Origin: Clostridia bacterium
GTDB lineage: Bacteria; Bacillota; Clostridia; Christensenellales; Aristaeellaceae
Assembly (NCBI GenBank): GCA_030529995.1
Contig: JAUMVT010000023.1
Coordinates: 1-36,250, forward strand
Direction of reading: 5' to 3'
Length of the DNA stretch: 36,250 nt
The position numbers were made by a program, and so were the translations under genes. The stretch's first letter is position 1. Every line of letters begins with the position of its first letter. Below are positions 1 to 8,633 of this stretch, in pieces. A model generated the notes under the pieces. It was not told where the DNA came from, ran no database searches, and saw only the letters and a program-made list of their open reading frames with translations.

Positions 1-59
1 CATTTGGGTTCTCTTTTCTTTACCTTTGTGTTACCTATGTATTGTACCTTAACAACCGG

Positions 60-103
60 GAAAATAAAACAGCGGACGTACCGACTTTTTTCAGCACATC
101 CGC
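60..103 (-). terminator. Probable terminator after uvrA
   Basis: On the minus strand a stem pairs the GCGGA at the 103 side with the TCCGC at the 72 side, extended inward by several G-U pairs. It is followed by a T-rich tract running down to about 60. It lies just after the uvrA stop. The stem is imperfect, so strength is uncertain. Confidence 0.55.
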
Positions 104-109
104 CTTGAT

Positions 110-2944
110 TCACTTTCTTTCCAGAACAGGTTTCAGGTACTGCCCGGTAAAGGAAGCCGGGCAGGCCGCCACTTCCTCCGGCGTGCCGGTGCACACCACC
201 GTACCGCCGCCGTCGCCGCCTTCGGGGCCCAGGTCAATCAGGTAATCCGCCACCTTGATCACATCCAGGTTATGTTCGATGACCATCACCGTATTGCCTG
301 CATCCGTCAGCCGCTGAAGCACCGCAATGAGCCGATCCACATCCGCCATGTGCAGGCCGGTGGTAGGCTCATCCAGCAGATAAATCGTTCTGCCTGTGTC
401 CCGCCGGCTCAGCTCCGTAGCCAGCTTCACCCGCTGTGCCTCGCCGCCGGACAAGGTGGTGGACGCCTGCCCCAGCTTCATGTAGCCCAGACCCACATCG
501 TAAAGAGTCTCCAGCTTTCGGCAAATGCCTGGGTGATTCTCGAAGAAGTGCATGGCCTCTTCCACGTTCATGTCCAGCACTTCATAAATGTTCTTTCCCT
601 TGTAGGTAACCTCCAGGGTTTCCCGGTTATACCGCTTGCCCTTGCACACCTCGCAGGGCACGAAAATGTCCGGCAGGAAATGCATTTCGATTTTCAGCAG
701 ACCGTCTCCGCCGCAAGCTTCGCACCGTCCGCCCTTTACATTAAAGGAAAAGCGATTTTCCTTATAGCCCCGTGCCTTTGCCTCCGGGCACTGGGCGAAA
801 ATTTTGCGGATCATGTCGAACAGGCCGGTATACGTGGCCGGATTGCTTCGAGGCGTGCGGCCGATGGGACTTTGGTCAATCATGATGATCTTGTCCAGCT
901 GCTCCACGCCTTCCATGCTGCGGAACTTGCCGGGGCGGGTCTTGGCACGGTTCAGCACCCGTGCCAGATGCTTGTACAGGATCTCATTAACCAGGCTGCT
1001 CTTTCCCGATCCGCTGACGCCGGTGACACAGCACAGCACTCCCAAAGGCACTTTCACGTCAATGTTCTTCAGGTTGTGTTCCTGCGCACCATGAATCGTC
1101 AGCCAGCCGGCAGGCGTGCGGCGCTGGGTCGGCACCGCGATTTTCTTCTTGCCGGAAAGATATTGTCCCGTCAGGCTCTCCGGGCAGGCCTTGATGTCCT
1201 CCACCGTGCCCTGGGCAACAATGTTGCCTCCGTGAATGCCGGCTCCCGGGCCTACGTCCACAATCCAGTCGGCGGCATACATGGTATCTTCATCGTGCTC
1301 CACCACAATGAGGGTATTGCCCAGATCCCGCATCCGCTTCAGGGTGTTGATCAGCTTCTGATTGTCCCTTTGGTGCAGGCCGATGGAAGGCTCGTCCAGC
1401 ACGTACAGCACGCCCATCAGGGCAGAACCAATTTGGGTCGCCAGACGAATCCGCTGGGCTTCCCCGCCGGAAAGGGTGCCTGCCGCCCGGCCCAGGGTCA
1501 GGTAGCCTAAGCCCACATCGATCAGGAAGCCCAGCCGGGCATCGATTTCCTTTAGAATCTGGGCTGCAATCATGGACTCCTTTTCCGTCAGCGTCAGGTT
1601 CTGAAAAAAGGCTCGTGCTTCGTGAATAGGCAGTGCGGACACTTCCGCCAGATTCTTGCCGTTCACCGTTACCCCAAGGGCTTCCGGCTTCAGCCGCTGC
1701 CCGTGACAGGCAGGGCATTCTTCCTCCGCCATGTATTCCTCATAGGCCTGCTTCATCACGTCGGATTTGGTTTCCATGTACCGGCGTTCCATGGTGGGGA
1801 TAACCCCCTCGAAGGCCGTGGCATACTCTGCCATGCCCCGAGGGCCTTCATAATGGATGGTCAGTTTTTCCTTCCCTGTGCCATATAGGATAGCCTTCCA
1901 AGCTTCCTTGGAAAAATCTTTCACCGGCGTATCCAGGGTAAAGCCGTACTTCTCCCCCATGGCGGTGAAATACTGAGCCGCAATGCCGTTGTCCTCTTCC
2001 GCATTGAAGCCCATGGCATTCAGTGCCCCCTGCCGCAGGCTTTTGCTCTGATCCGGAAAGAGAATGTCCGGGCTGATCTTCATCCGTGTGCCTAAGCCGG
2101 AGCATTCCGGGCAGGCACCGAAGGGGCTGTTGAAGGAAAACATTCGTGGGGCAAGCTCCTCAATGGAGATGCCGCAGTCCGGGCAGGCGTAATTCATGGA
2201 GCACAGCAGCTCCCCCTTGTCGAACAGGTCAAAGATGACCAGCCCCCCGGACTGATTGGCCGCCGTTTCGATGGAGTCCGTCAGCCGCTGACGCATTTCC
2301 TTGCCGGAACGCACAATCAGCCGATCCACCACGAATTCAATGGTGTGCTTCTTCTTTTTATCCAGATCAGGGGTATCGTCCAGCTCATACATGGCACCGT
2401 CAATCCGCACACGAACGAAGCCGCTTTTTCTGGCCTTCTCCAGCACCGCCGCATGCTCGCCCTTCCGGGCACGCACCACGGGAGCCAGCACCTGCAGCCG
2501 TGTCCCTTCCGGGTACTGGAGCACCGCATCCACCATTTGATCCACGGTCTGCTGCTTGATTTCCTTGCCGCAGACCGGGCAATGAGGGACGCCGATCCTT
2601 GCCCACAAAAGCCGCAGATAATCATAGATTTCCGTTACCGTACCCACGGTTGACCGGGGATTGCGGCTGGTGGTTTTCTGGTCAATGGAGATGGCCGGGC
2701 TTAAGCCTTCAATGGCATCCACATCCGGCTTCTCCATTTGTCCCAGAAACTGCCGGGCATAGCTGGAAAGGGACTCCACGTACCGGCGCTGACCCTCCGC
2801 ATAAATGGTATCGAAGGCCAGGCTGCTCTTTCCCGAGCCGGAAAGGCCGGTGAAAACCACCAGCTTGTTCCTCGGCACGGTCAGGCTTACGTTTTGCAGG
2901 TTATGTTCTCTCGCACCGCGAATGATCAGTGCATCGTTGGACAT
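110..2944 (-). CDS. uvrA: UvrABC excinuclease subunit A
   Basis: UvrA is the damage-sensing ATPase of nucleotide excision repair; it loads UvrB onto DNA lesions in the cytoplasm. The 944-residue product has the usual family length. The first ABC module has Walker [10 protein letters not shown] near residue 32, signature LSGGEAQR and a LDEPSIGLH Walker B. The second module has [17 protein letters not shown] and LDEPTTGLH. Zinc-binding CxxC pairs are visible (CPDC/CPEC in the insertion, CEAC/CEVC in the second half). The start is supported by a GAGGT box 5 bases upstream. The gene lies 15 bases after the DUF362 gene and is probably co-transcribed from the promoter at 4105-4132. No defect is seen. 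Identification is firm. Confidence 0.98.
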   Translation of the reverse strand: MSNDALIIRGAREHNLQNVSLTVPRNKLVVFTGLSGSGKSSLAFDTIYAEGQRRYVESLSSYARQFLGQMEKPDVDAIEGLSPAISIDQKTTSRNPRSTVGTVTEIYDYLRLLWARIGVPHCPVCGKEIKQQTVDQMVDAVLQYPEGTRLQVLAPVVRARKGEHAAVLEKARKSGFVRVRIDGAMYELDDTPDLDKKKKHTIEFVVDRLIVRSGKEMRQRLTDSIETAANQSGGLVIFDLFDKGELLCSMNYACPDCGISIEELAPRMFSFNSPFGACPECSGLGTRMKISPDILFPDQSKSLRQGALNAMGFNAEEDNGIAAQYFTAMGEKYGFTLDTPVKDFSKEAWKAILYGTGKEKLTIHYEGPRGMAEYATAFEGVIPTMERRYMETKSDVMKQAYEEYMAEEECPACHGQRLKPEALGVTVNGKNLAEVSALPIHEARAFFQNLTLTEKESMIAAQILKEIDARLGFLIDVGLGYLTLGRAAGTLSGGEAQRIRLATQIGSALMGVLYVLDEPSIGLHQRDNQKLINTLKRMRDLGNTLIVVEHDEDTMYAADWIVDVGPGAGIHGGNIVAQGTVEDIKACPESLTGQYLSGKKKIAVPTQRRTPAGWLTIHGAQEHNLKNIDVKVPLGVLCCVTGVSGSGKSSLVNEILYKHLARVLNRAKTRPGKFRSMEGVEQLDKIIMIDQSPIGRTPRSNPATYTGLFDMIRKIFAQCPEAKARGYKENRFSFNVKGGRCEACGGDGLLKIEMHFLPDIFVPCEVCKGKRYNRETLEVTYKGKNIYEVLDMNVEEAMHFFENHPGICRKLETLYDVGLGYMKLGQASTTLSGGEAQRVKLATELSRRDTGRTIYLLDEPTTGLHMADVDRLIAVLQRLTDAGNTVMVIEHNLDVIKVADYLIDLGPEGGDGGGTVVCTGTPEEVAACPASFTGQYLKPVLERK

Positions 2945-2959
2945 GGTGTACCTCGTACA

Positions 2960-4066
2960 TTATTTAATGGTAATCAGCTCATACTCTCTGGTGCCCAGGC
3001 CGATCTTCTCGCCGTGGGACAGCTGCATCTGCCAATGGGTATCCGGGTAGCTGTTATGGAAGTGATCTTCGCTTGCATGGGGCATTTCGCTCAGGCGGGA
3101 GCCGGGAATGGGCTCCTGCTTCAGGCAGGCATCGGCGCAGGCCTGATCCAGCGCCACAGGGTCAAAGCTGGCGAACATGCCTACATCCGGCAGGATGGGC
3201 AGATCGTTCTCCGCATGACAATCGCAGCAGGGGCTGATGTCCATCACCAGGGAAATATGGAACTGAGGCCGATCCTTGACCACGGCCAAGGCGTACTCCG
3301 CCATTTTGCAGCAGAGCAGATCATTGGTTTCATCCCCGGCGGCATAGGTGGCATCCTTGGGGCAGACGCCGATGCACCGGCCGCAGCCCACGCACTTGTT
3401 GTGATCAATGGAAGCCTTGTGATTGGTAATGGTAATGGCGCTGTGAGCGCAGATCTTCTGGCACCGGCCGCAGCCCACGCACACGCTCTGATCCACGTCC
3501 GGCTTGCCGGCAGAGTGCTGCTCCATCTTGCCTGCCCGGGAGCCGCAGCCCATGCCGATGTTCTTGATGGTGCCGCCAAAGCCTGTGCCCTCGTGTCCCT
3601 TGAAGTGGGTCAGGCTGACAAAGGCGTCCGCATCCATAATGGCACGGCCGATCTTCGCTTCCTTCACGTATTCGCCATCGATGGGCACAAGGGTTTCGTC
3701 CGTGCCCTTCAAACCGTCGGCAATCAGCACATGGCAGCCCGTGTTATAGGGGTTGAATCCATTCTGATAAGCGGTTTCGATGTGATCCAGGGCGTTCTTC
3801 CGGCTGCCCACATACAGGGTGTTGCAGTCCGTCAGGAAAGGACGGCCCCCCAGCTTCTTAATGTGATCCGCCACCACCCGGGCATAGTTGGGGCGCAGGA
3901 AAGCCAGGTTGCCCATTTCCCCGAAGTGAATTTTAATGGCCGTGAATTTATCCTGAAAATCAATGCTGTCCATGCCGGCTCTGGTCATCAGCTTGTCCAG
4001 CTTATCCAGCAGGGACGTGGTGTTGTGGGTACGCAAATCGGTAAAATAAACCTTGGATGCGCTCAT
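2960..4066 (-). CDS. DUF362 domain protein with two [4Fe-4S] clusters
   Basis: The 368-residue protein has a DUF362 domain over about residues 1-185, followed by a bacterial two-cluster ferredoxin module with two CxxCxxCxxxC motifs (CVGCGRCQKIC and CVGCGRCIGVC) near residues 195-245, then a C-terminal DUF362-type tail. DUF362 proteins are common in anaerobes, and the ferredoxin module implies electron transfer, but no substrate is known. No signal peptide is seen, so it is cytoplasmic. I place the start at 4066 rather than an in-frame ATG at 4084 because AGGAGG sits 7 bases before 4066. It leads a likely operon with uvrA; that pairing need not be functional. Confidence 0.9.
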   Translation of the reverse strand: MSASKVYFTDLRTHNTTSLLDKLDKLMTRAGMDSIDFQDKFTAIKIHFGEMGNLAFLRPNYARVVADHIKKLGGRPFLTDCNTLYVGSRKNALDHIETAYQNGFNPYNTGCHVLIADGLKGTDETLVPIDGEYVKEAKIGRAIMDADAFVSLTHFKGHEGTGFGGTIKNIGMGCGSRAGKMEQHSAGKPDVDQSVCVGCGRCQKICAHSAITITNHKASIDHNKCVGCGRCIGVCPKDATYAAGDETNDLLCCKMAEYALAVVKDRPQFHISLVMDISPCCDCHAENDLPILPDVGMFASFDPVALDQACADACLKQEPIPGSRLSEMPHASEDHFHNSYPDTHWQMQLSHGEKIGLGTREYELITIK

Positions 4067-4104
4067 GTTTTTTCCTCCTACCATCTACCATGATGTTCCC
4101 GAAT

Positions 4105-4132
4105 AGTTTATCACATCTTTCCCTCTTGTCAA
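4105..4132 (-). promoter_or_regulatory. Sigma-A promoter for DUF362-uvrA
   Basis: On the minus strand TTGACA (4127-4132), a 16-base spacer and TAAACT (4105-4110) precede the DUF362 ribosome binding site. The -35 is consensus and the -10 moderate. Confidence 0.65.
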
Positions 4133-4172
4133 CGGGAACACGAACGGGCATTTGTCAGCCGCTGCCAAAGGA

Positions 4173-4204
4173 AAAGGCCTTGACCGTTTATGGTCAAAGC
4201 CTTT
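4173..4204. terminator. Hairpin terminator after the P-loop NTPase gene
   Basis: A 13-bp stem with one mismatch (4173-4185 with 4192-4204, loop GTTTAT) lies 21 bases past the NTPase stop. On the minus strand a short T-run (CCTTTTCC) follows. It separates the NTPase gene from the promoter of the DUF362-uvrA unit. Confidence 0.65.
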
Positions 4205-4224
4205 CTTCCTATCTCATGCCGCTG

Positions 4225-4806
4225 TCAGGAAAGCATTCTCGTCAGGTATTCCAAAGACGCTTTCAGCTCTGCCTGGCTGTTGTTGTTCACCACGAAGAAC
4301 TCATCCGTCACCGTGCGGTCATTCAGCAGGCCGGGAATATCATAATTCACCTTGGCGCTGTACTCGTCCCAGTGCTGGATCTTCCACACGTCCCGGTCGC
4401 TGTTCCGTGCCAGCATCCGCTGATGCACCACTTCCGGATCCGTCTTGACCCAGATGACAGCCAGCTTGACGCCCTTCTTATTCAGGCGAAGGCGCAGGTT
4501 CCGCATGTACTCCGCATCACGCACCTCCCGGGTGAAAGGAGCGTTGATGAGGCAGCGATCCGCATAGTCCAGGGATTCCAGTGCCAAGTCCACCACCGCA
4601 TCATACTCGTAGTTGCGGATGTTATCCTCGAAAAACTTGGAAGACCGATTATATTCCTGCCCGGCCACAACGAAAATCTGCTTGGACAGCACAATCAGCG
4701 TGTCCTTGTCCAAGTAGACAATAGGATTCAGGGACCGAGCCAACATCTTAGACACATAGGTCTTGCCGCAGGCAGGCGGCGACGTTACCAGGATCAGGTG
4801 CTTCAT
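4225..4806 (-). CDS. Small P-loop NTPase, kinase-like, unknown substrate
   Basis: The 193-residue protein has a P-loop variant at residues 9-16 (SPPACGKT) where the usual first glycine is serine, so it reads as a kinase or zeta-toxin-like AAA_33 fold rather than a classical GxxxxGKT protein. A DKD segment follows at about 33-35, and a late Arg-rich stretch (HQRMLARNSDRD) resembles the lid of nucleotide or sugar kinases. There is no signal peptide or membrane segment. It is a single gene with its own promoter (4856-4884) and a terminator, divergent from the merR gene. Substrate cannot be inferred; no antitoxin partner is adjacent, which argues against a toxin. Confidence 0.75.
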   Translation of the reverse strand: MKHLILVTSPPACGKTYVSKMLARSLNPIVYLDKDTLIVLSKQIFVVAGQEYNRSSKFFEDNIRNYEYDAVVDLALESLDYADRCLINAPFTREVRDAEYMRNLRLRLNKKGVKLAVIWVKTDPEVVHQRMLARNSDRDVWKIQHWDEYSAKVNYDIPGLLNDRTVTDEFFVVNNNSQAELKASLEYLTRMLS

Positions 4807-4855
4807 GGGTTTCCACCGACCTCTTTCGGTTAATTTCTATGAAAAAACGCTTTGA

Positions 4856-4884
4856 ATTGTAACCAATCTGACGTGAATTGTCAA
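4856..4884 (-). promoter_or_regulatory. Strong sigma-A promoter for the P-loop NTPase
   Basis: On the minus strand TTGACA (4879-4884), a 17-base spacer and TACAAT (4856-4861) form a near-consensus promoter about 50 bases before the NTPase start. Confidence 0.8.
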
Positions 4885-5016
4885 TAAAATGTCGTGAGCT
4901 TCCGTTTTTTTCGTGATGAAAGCATTACCATGCGCTAATGAACCTTATCAAAATGAACAAAAGCAAGGTTCCTTTTGGAGGCACTCTGCGAAAGATCCCC
5001 TGCTTTTGAAATTTTC

Positions 5017-5045
5017 TTGCTTTCCGACAAAGATTCGGCTACAAT
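5017..5045 (+). promoter_or_regulatory. Probable promoter of the merR gene
   Basis: TTGCTT (5017-5022), a 17-base spacer and TACAAT (5040-5045) lie 56 bases before the GTG start. A short inverted repeat (TTTAC, 5 bases, GTAAA) near 5075-5089 lies between promoter and start and could be an autoregulatory site; that is inference. Confidence 0.6.
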
Positions 5046-5101
5046 GATCGTATAAATCAATAGTTACTTTCGGTTTTACAAGTGGTAAAGGATATGAGCC
5101 T

Positions 5102-5893
5102 GTGCAATATCTAATCGGTGAAGTCGCCCGTGCCATGGGGCTGACGCCTGCCGCCCTGCATTTCTATGAGCGGGTAGGGGTCAGCGAAGTCCGCATCAGC
5201 AATAAAACCCGGCGGCAGTATTCCGTCAAGGACGTTTTGCGCCTGGCCAGCTACCGCAAATACCGCAGCATGGAACTGCCCATGAAGGAGATTGCCCGTC
5301 AATTCGCCGACGAGGAAGGCTCCTTTGAAGAAATCGGCGAAAGGCTGGGTCAGCAGGCTGTCCTTACCCTGGAAATGGTGGAGAAATACAAGCAGCTCCA
5401 CGAAGACATCAGCTGGTTTCAGAAGGCCATTGCCCGCTCCGTGGGAAGGATTGAACACGTTGACGTAGCAGGCATTCCGGAGTCCTATGTGCTCTCCTGC
5501 GGTGCGGACGGGGTCATCAGCCACAGCAAGGAAGAGCAGACCTATCTCTCCCAGTGGCTGGAGCAGATGCCCGCCACCAGAATCAGCGAAATCTGCAACC
5601 CTGACGGCAGCGCCCGATTCGCCTACAGCATTGATCTGCACCGAGGGGAGGATCTGGGACTTGACCAGACCCCCGGCGTGTTTGCCATTGCCTCCAAGCC
5701 TGCCCTGCACACCTACATTTCCCGTCCCCGAAAGTTCAGCGAGCAGCCGGACGTAACTTTCTCCCTGCTGCGAACCTACCTTGAGGAGCACGGCTTCACT
5801 CAGGACGGCATAGGGCTGGGCATTGACCTGTGCGTGTCCCGGGCAGGCAGTGAGCGAAACACATTATGTGAAGTTTGGCTTCCAATTAAATAG
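5102..5893 (+). CDS. MerR-family regulator with GyrI-like effector domain
   Basis: The 263-residue protein has a MerR winged helix-turn-helix at residues 1-72 (start IGEVARAMGLTPAALHFYE), a dimerisation coiled coil around 75-110, and a C-terminal GyrI-like (BmrR-type) ligand-binding domain from about 115 to the end, finishing with the typical E-V-W-L-P-I. MerR proteins bind promoters with overlong spacers and untwist them on ligand binding. The start is a GTG with AAAGGA 9 bases upstream; a nearby ATG at 5094 is in a dead frame. The next gene, 140 bases downstream on the same strand, has a 19-bp-spacer promoter with a central dyad, so it is the likely target. The ligand is unknown, plausibly the reductase substrate. 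Confidence 0.9.
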   Translation: MQYLIGEVARAMGLTPAALHFYERVGVSEVRISNKTRRQYSVKDVLRLASYRKYRSMELPMKEIARQFADEEGSFEEIGERLGQQAVLTLEMVEKYKQLHEDISWFQKAIARSVGRIEHVDVAGIPESYVLSCGADGVISHSKEEQTYLSQWLEQMPATRISEICNPDGSARFAYSIDLHRGEDLGLDQTPGVFAIASKPALHTYISRPRKFSEQPDVTFSLLRTYLEEHGFTQDGIGLGIDLCVSRAGSERNTLCEVWLPIK

Positions 5894-5945
5894 GGTTTGT
5901 GTTCGCCTTCTATTTTCTGAAATGCGAAAAAATTATGAAAAATTC

Positions 5946-5976
5946 TTGAACCGAAAGCAGCTTTATGATGTATACT
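5946..5976 (+). promoter_or_regulatory. MerR-type promoter (19-bp spacer) of the flavoprotein reductase
   Basis: TTGAAC (5946-5951) and TATACT (5971-5976) are separated by 19 bases, the hallmark of MerR-activated promoters, against 17 for ordinary ones. A perfect dyad AAAGC-A-GCTTT (5954-5964) sits within the spacer and is the likely operator of the MerR protein encoded just upstream. Confidence 0.75.
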
Positions 5977-5988
5977 CTTCTCGTAAGA

Positions 5989-6010
5989 CATTGACAGCGT
6001 TTTGTCAATG
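5989..6010 (+). promoter_or_regulatory. Perfect hairpin in the reductase mRNA leader
   Basis: CATTGACA (5989-5996) and TGTCAATG (6003-6010) form an 8-bp perfect stem with a 6-base loop, ending 10 bases before the ribosome binding site. It lies near the 5' end of the predicted transcript, so it may stabilise the mRNA or bind a protein. No T-run follows, so it is not a terminator. Confidence 0.55.
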
Positions 6011-6033
6011 ACATCATGAAGGAGGAAAGACAA

Positions 6034-8535
6034 ATGAAGAAGCTGCTTGCTATGCTGCTGAGCGTATGCATGCTGCTGTCCATGGTTACGTTTGCAGCCG
6101 TGGCAGAAGGCAAGTATACCCCCGGCGAGTACGAAGGCACTGCCCAGGGCTTCGGCGGTACGGTTACCGTCAAGGTCACTGTGGACGAGAATGCCGTAAC
6201 GGCTGTCACCGTAACCGGTGAAAACGAAACTGCCGCACTGGGCGGCGCTGCCATCGAGGGCTACAACACCTCTCTGGTGGGTGTCACCGATGCAGACGCC
6301 GTGGAAGTGACCAGCGGTGCTACCGTGACCAGCACGGCCGTGAAGGACGCACTGGCTCAGGCACTGGCTGCCGCTGCCGGCGAAGAGCAGACCACCGGCG
6401 AAATCAAGTTTGTTCCCGGCGAGTATGAAGGTACCGCCGAGGGCTACAACGGAGACGTGACCCTGAAGGTTACCTTTGGCGAAACCACCATCGAGAACAT
6501 CGAAGTGGTCTCCAGCAAGGAAACCGAGCATGTGGGCGATGTTGCTTTCGAGCCCATGTTCGAAAACATCAAGGCCTTCACCTCCACCAGTGTGGATGTG
6601 GTGTCCGGTGCTACCTTCACCAGCCGTGCTGTACTGAACGCAGTGAACGACGCTGCTGAAAAGGCCGGCTGCGACAAGGCTGCCCTGACCAAGGGTGCTG
6701 TTCCCTTCGCTTATGAAGCCAAGGACGCCATCGAAGAAACCTATGACGTGGTTGTGGTTGGTGCCGGCGGTGCCGGTATGGCTGCTGCCGCACAGGCTGC
6801 CCAGGACGGCAACACCGTGCTGGTCATCGAGAAGAACGCTGAAGTCGGCGGCAACACGCTGGTTTCCGGCGGCCAGTATCAGAGCGTCATGCCCTACTTG
6901 GTGTGGGATGCCAGCGATCCTGATGCCACCACCGGCGTCGGCTACGACGGCAAGACCTACAACAAGGTTGTGGAAAGCATTGCTACCGTTGATGAGCTGA
7001 AGACCATCCTGAACTGGAGCGAAGAGCCCTTCGACGAGGATTACTACAAGGATCACGAGTTTGTGGCAGGCGACATTGAAGAGCTGAGCAAGCACGGCGT
7101 GCATGCTGAGTATCTGCCCACCCTGCAGGCTCTGAAGGCTGAGATTCAGGCTTATCTGGACTGGGCACAGCCCAAGATCGATGCCGGTGCCGGCGAGCTG
7201 ACCCTGTTCTCCACCGTGAACCTGCACATCTTCCAGACCTATTATGGCGGCCTGCGTCCCTCTGCTGACATGAGCAGCTGGATCTACGGCGACTTTGACC
7301 TGGTGAATCAGTTCATCCAGGGCGGCCAGGAGCTGAAGCAGTGGCTGGAAGCTCAGGGCTCCACCTTCGTGGAAGACACCCAGCCCACCCTGATCGGCGC
7401 CCTGTGGTATCGTGAAAACGAGTTCGTTGGCGCCACCATCGACGGCGTGGACTATGCCGGCCGTTGGGGTACCTACTTCAAGGCTCCCATGAACACCCTG
7501 CTGAACACTGCTGAAACCGCCGCTTCCAACAAGATCATGCTGCGCACCACTGCCAATGAGCTGATCTATGAAGACGGCAAGGTCACCGGCGTGAAGGCCA
7601 CCCAGTATGACGGCACCGAAGTAACCGCGCATGCCACCAAGGGCGTGATCCTGGCTACCGGCGGCTACGCTGCCAACCTGGAAATGGTGGTTGACACCAA
7701 CGTTTACTGGTCCAGCGAGTATGTTTCCACCAGCACCAAGACCACCAACCGTTCTTCCCTGCAGGGCGACGGCATTACCATGGCACAGGCTGTGGGTGCT
7801 GACGTAACCGGCATGGGCTTCACGCAGATGATGCCCATCAGCTGGGTGGACAACGGCAACCTGGCCTTCGGCGGCGGCAACTATGCCATCTACATCAACC
7901 CCACCACCGGCAAGCGCTTCGTGGATGAAACCTCCGAGCGTGATGTGCTGAGCCTGGCGGAGTTCCGCAACGGCATCGAGCACAACGGCACCAAGGGTGT
8001 GTTCATCGAGATCGCTAACGCTTCCTCCAAGATCCCCGGCCCGTACCTGTACGGTGATGAGGATGTGGAATGGCGTCAGTACGTCCGCACGGTGGACGAA
8101 CTGGCTGACCTGTTCACCTCTCTGGGTCTGCCCACCGATGCTGAGACTGTCCGTGCTACCATCGAGAGCTACGACAAGGCAGTCATGGCCGGCGAACAGC
8201 CTGAAGACGTGAAGAAGACCAACCCCAATGCCCTGATCGGTTCTGCTGAGAAGGATGAGAACGGCAAGTACCTGCCTGACACCTACACCCTGGACGGTGT
8301 GGAACTGCGCATTCGTCTGCTGGCTCCTTCCACTCACCACACCATGGGCGGCGTGAAGGTTGATACCGAGCGTCACGTGCTGGATACCAACGGTGCCATC
8401 ATCTCCGGCCTGTATGCGGCTGGCGAAGTCACCGGCGGCATCCACGGCGGCAACCGTCTGGGCGGCAACGCCATCGTTGAAATCTATGTTTCCGGTCGTA
8501 CCGCAGCACAGGCTGTAACGGCTGACAACAAGTAA
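6034..8535 (+). CDS. Exported FMN-binding/FAD fumarate-reductase-like flavoprotein
   Basis: The 833-residue protein has a Sec signal peptide (residues 1-24, AVA-E cleavage), two FMN-binding domains with covalent-flavin motifs SGAT at 94-97 and 191-194 (expected FMN acceptors T97 and T194), then a FAD_binding_2 domain with GAGGAG at 243-248. Fumarate-reductase-type active-site features remain: R636 in the SERD segment, H768-H769 before TMGG, and R808 in GNRLGG. Proteins of this type (urocanate, fumarate and related reductases) reduce an activated C=C bond outside the membrane as a terminal acceptor. Flavins are attached by ApbE, which is not in the window. The start is at 6034, preceded by GGAGG; an ATG at 6016 lies before that box. 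The residue where fumarate reductase has its substrate histidine appears to be M600, so the substrate is probably not fumarate. Confidence 0.92.
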   Translation: MKKLLAMLLSVCMLLSMVTFAAVAEGKYTPGEYEGTAQGFGGTVTVKVTVDENAVTAVTVTGENETAALGGAAIEGYNTSLVGVTDADAVEVTSGATVTSTAVKDALAQALAAAAGEEQTTGEIKFVPGEYEGTAEGYNGDVTLKVTFGETTIENIEVVSSKETEHVGDVAFEPMFENIKAFTSTSVDVVSGATFTSRAVLNAVNDAAEKAGCDKAALTKGAVPFAYEAKDAIEETYDVVVVGAGGAGMAAAAQAAQDGNTVLVIEKNAEVGGNTLVSGGQYQSVMPYLVWDASDPDATTGVGYDGKTYNKVVESIATVDELKTILNWSEEPFDEDYYKDHEFVAGDIEELSKHGVHAEYLPTLQALKAEIQAYLDWAQPKIDAGAGELTLFSTVNLHIFQTYYGGLRPSADMSSWIYGDFDLVNQFIQGGQELKQWLEAQGSTFVEDTQPTLIGALWYRENEFVGATIDGVDYAGRWGTYFKAPMNTLLNTAETAASNKIMLRTTANELIYEDGKVTGVKATQYDGTEVTAHATKGVILATGGYAANLEMVVDTNVYWSSEYVSTSTKTTNRSSLQGDGITMAQAVGADVTGMGFTQMMPISWVDNGNLAFGGGNYAIYINPTTGKRFVDETSERDVLSLAEFRNGIEHNGTKGVFIEIANASSKIPGPYLYGDEDVEWRQYVRTVDELADLFTSLGLPTDAETVRATIESYDKAVMAGEQPEDVKKTNPNALIGSAEKDENGKYLPDTYTLDGVELRIRLLAPSTHHTMGGVKVDTERHVLDTNGAIISGLYAAGEVTGGIHGGNRLGGNAIVEIYVSGRTAAQAVTADNK

Positions 8536-8554
8536 GATTTCCCACGGTATTCCC

Positions 8555-8583
8555 TCCCCCTGCAGGCACTGCTTGCAGGGGGA
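8555..8583 (+). terminator. Terminator after the reductase gene
   Basis: A 10-bp perfect stem (TCCCCCTGCA at 8555-8564 with 8574-8583, 9-base loop) begins 20 bases after the stop. The following TTATGTTATC is only a weak T tract. Confidence 0.65.
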
Positions 8584-8633
8584 TTATGTTATCATGTTGA
8601 ATGAATGCGTCCTTTCGCTGGTTTTCGGGTGGG

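Noticed and set aside
1-60. A possible leftward gene starting at the ATG complementary to positions 1-3
   Set aside because: Only the start codon would be in the window, with a weak purine stretch upstream, so no coding evidence is available.
2738-4093. A 451-codon plus-strand open frame over DUF362 and uvrA
   Set aside because: It covers two firmly identified genes on the other strand and encodes low-complexity Gly/His/Ala-rich sequence typical of an antisense shadow.
5800-8445. An 881-codon open frame on the minus strand across the reductase gene
   Set aside because: It is a shadow of the highly codon-biased reductase frame; it has no ribosome site, no family resemblance, and it overlaps the promoter and MerR gene end.
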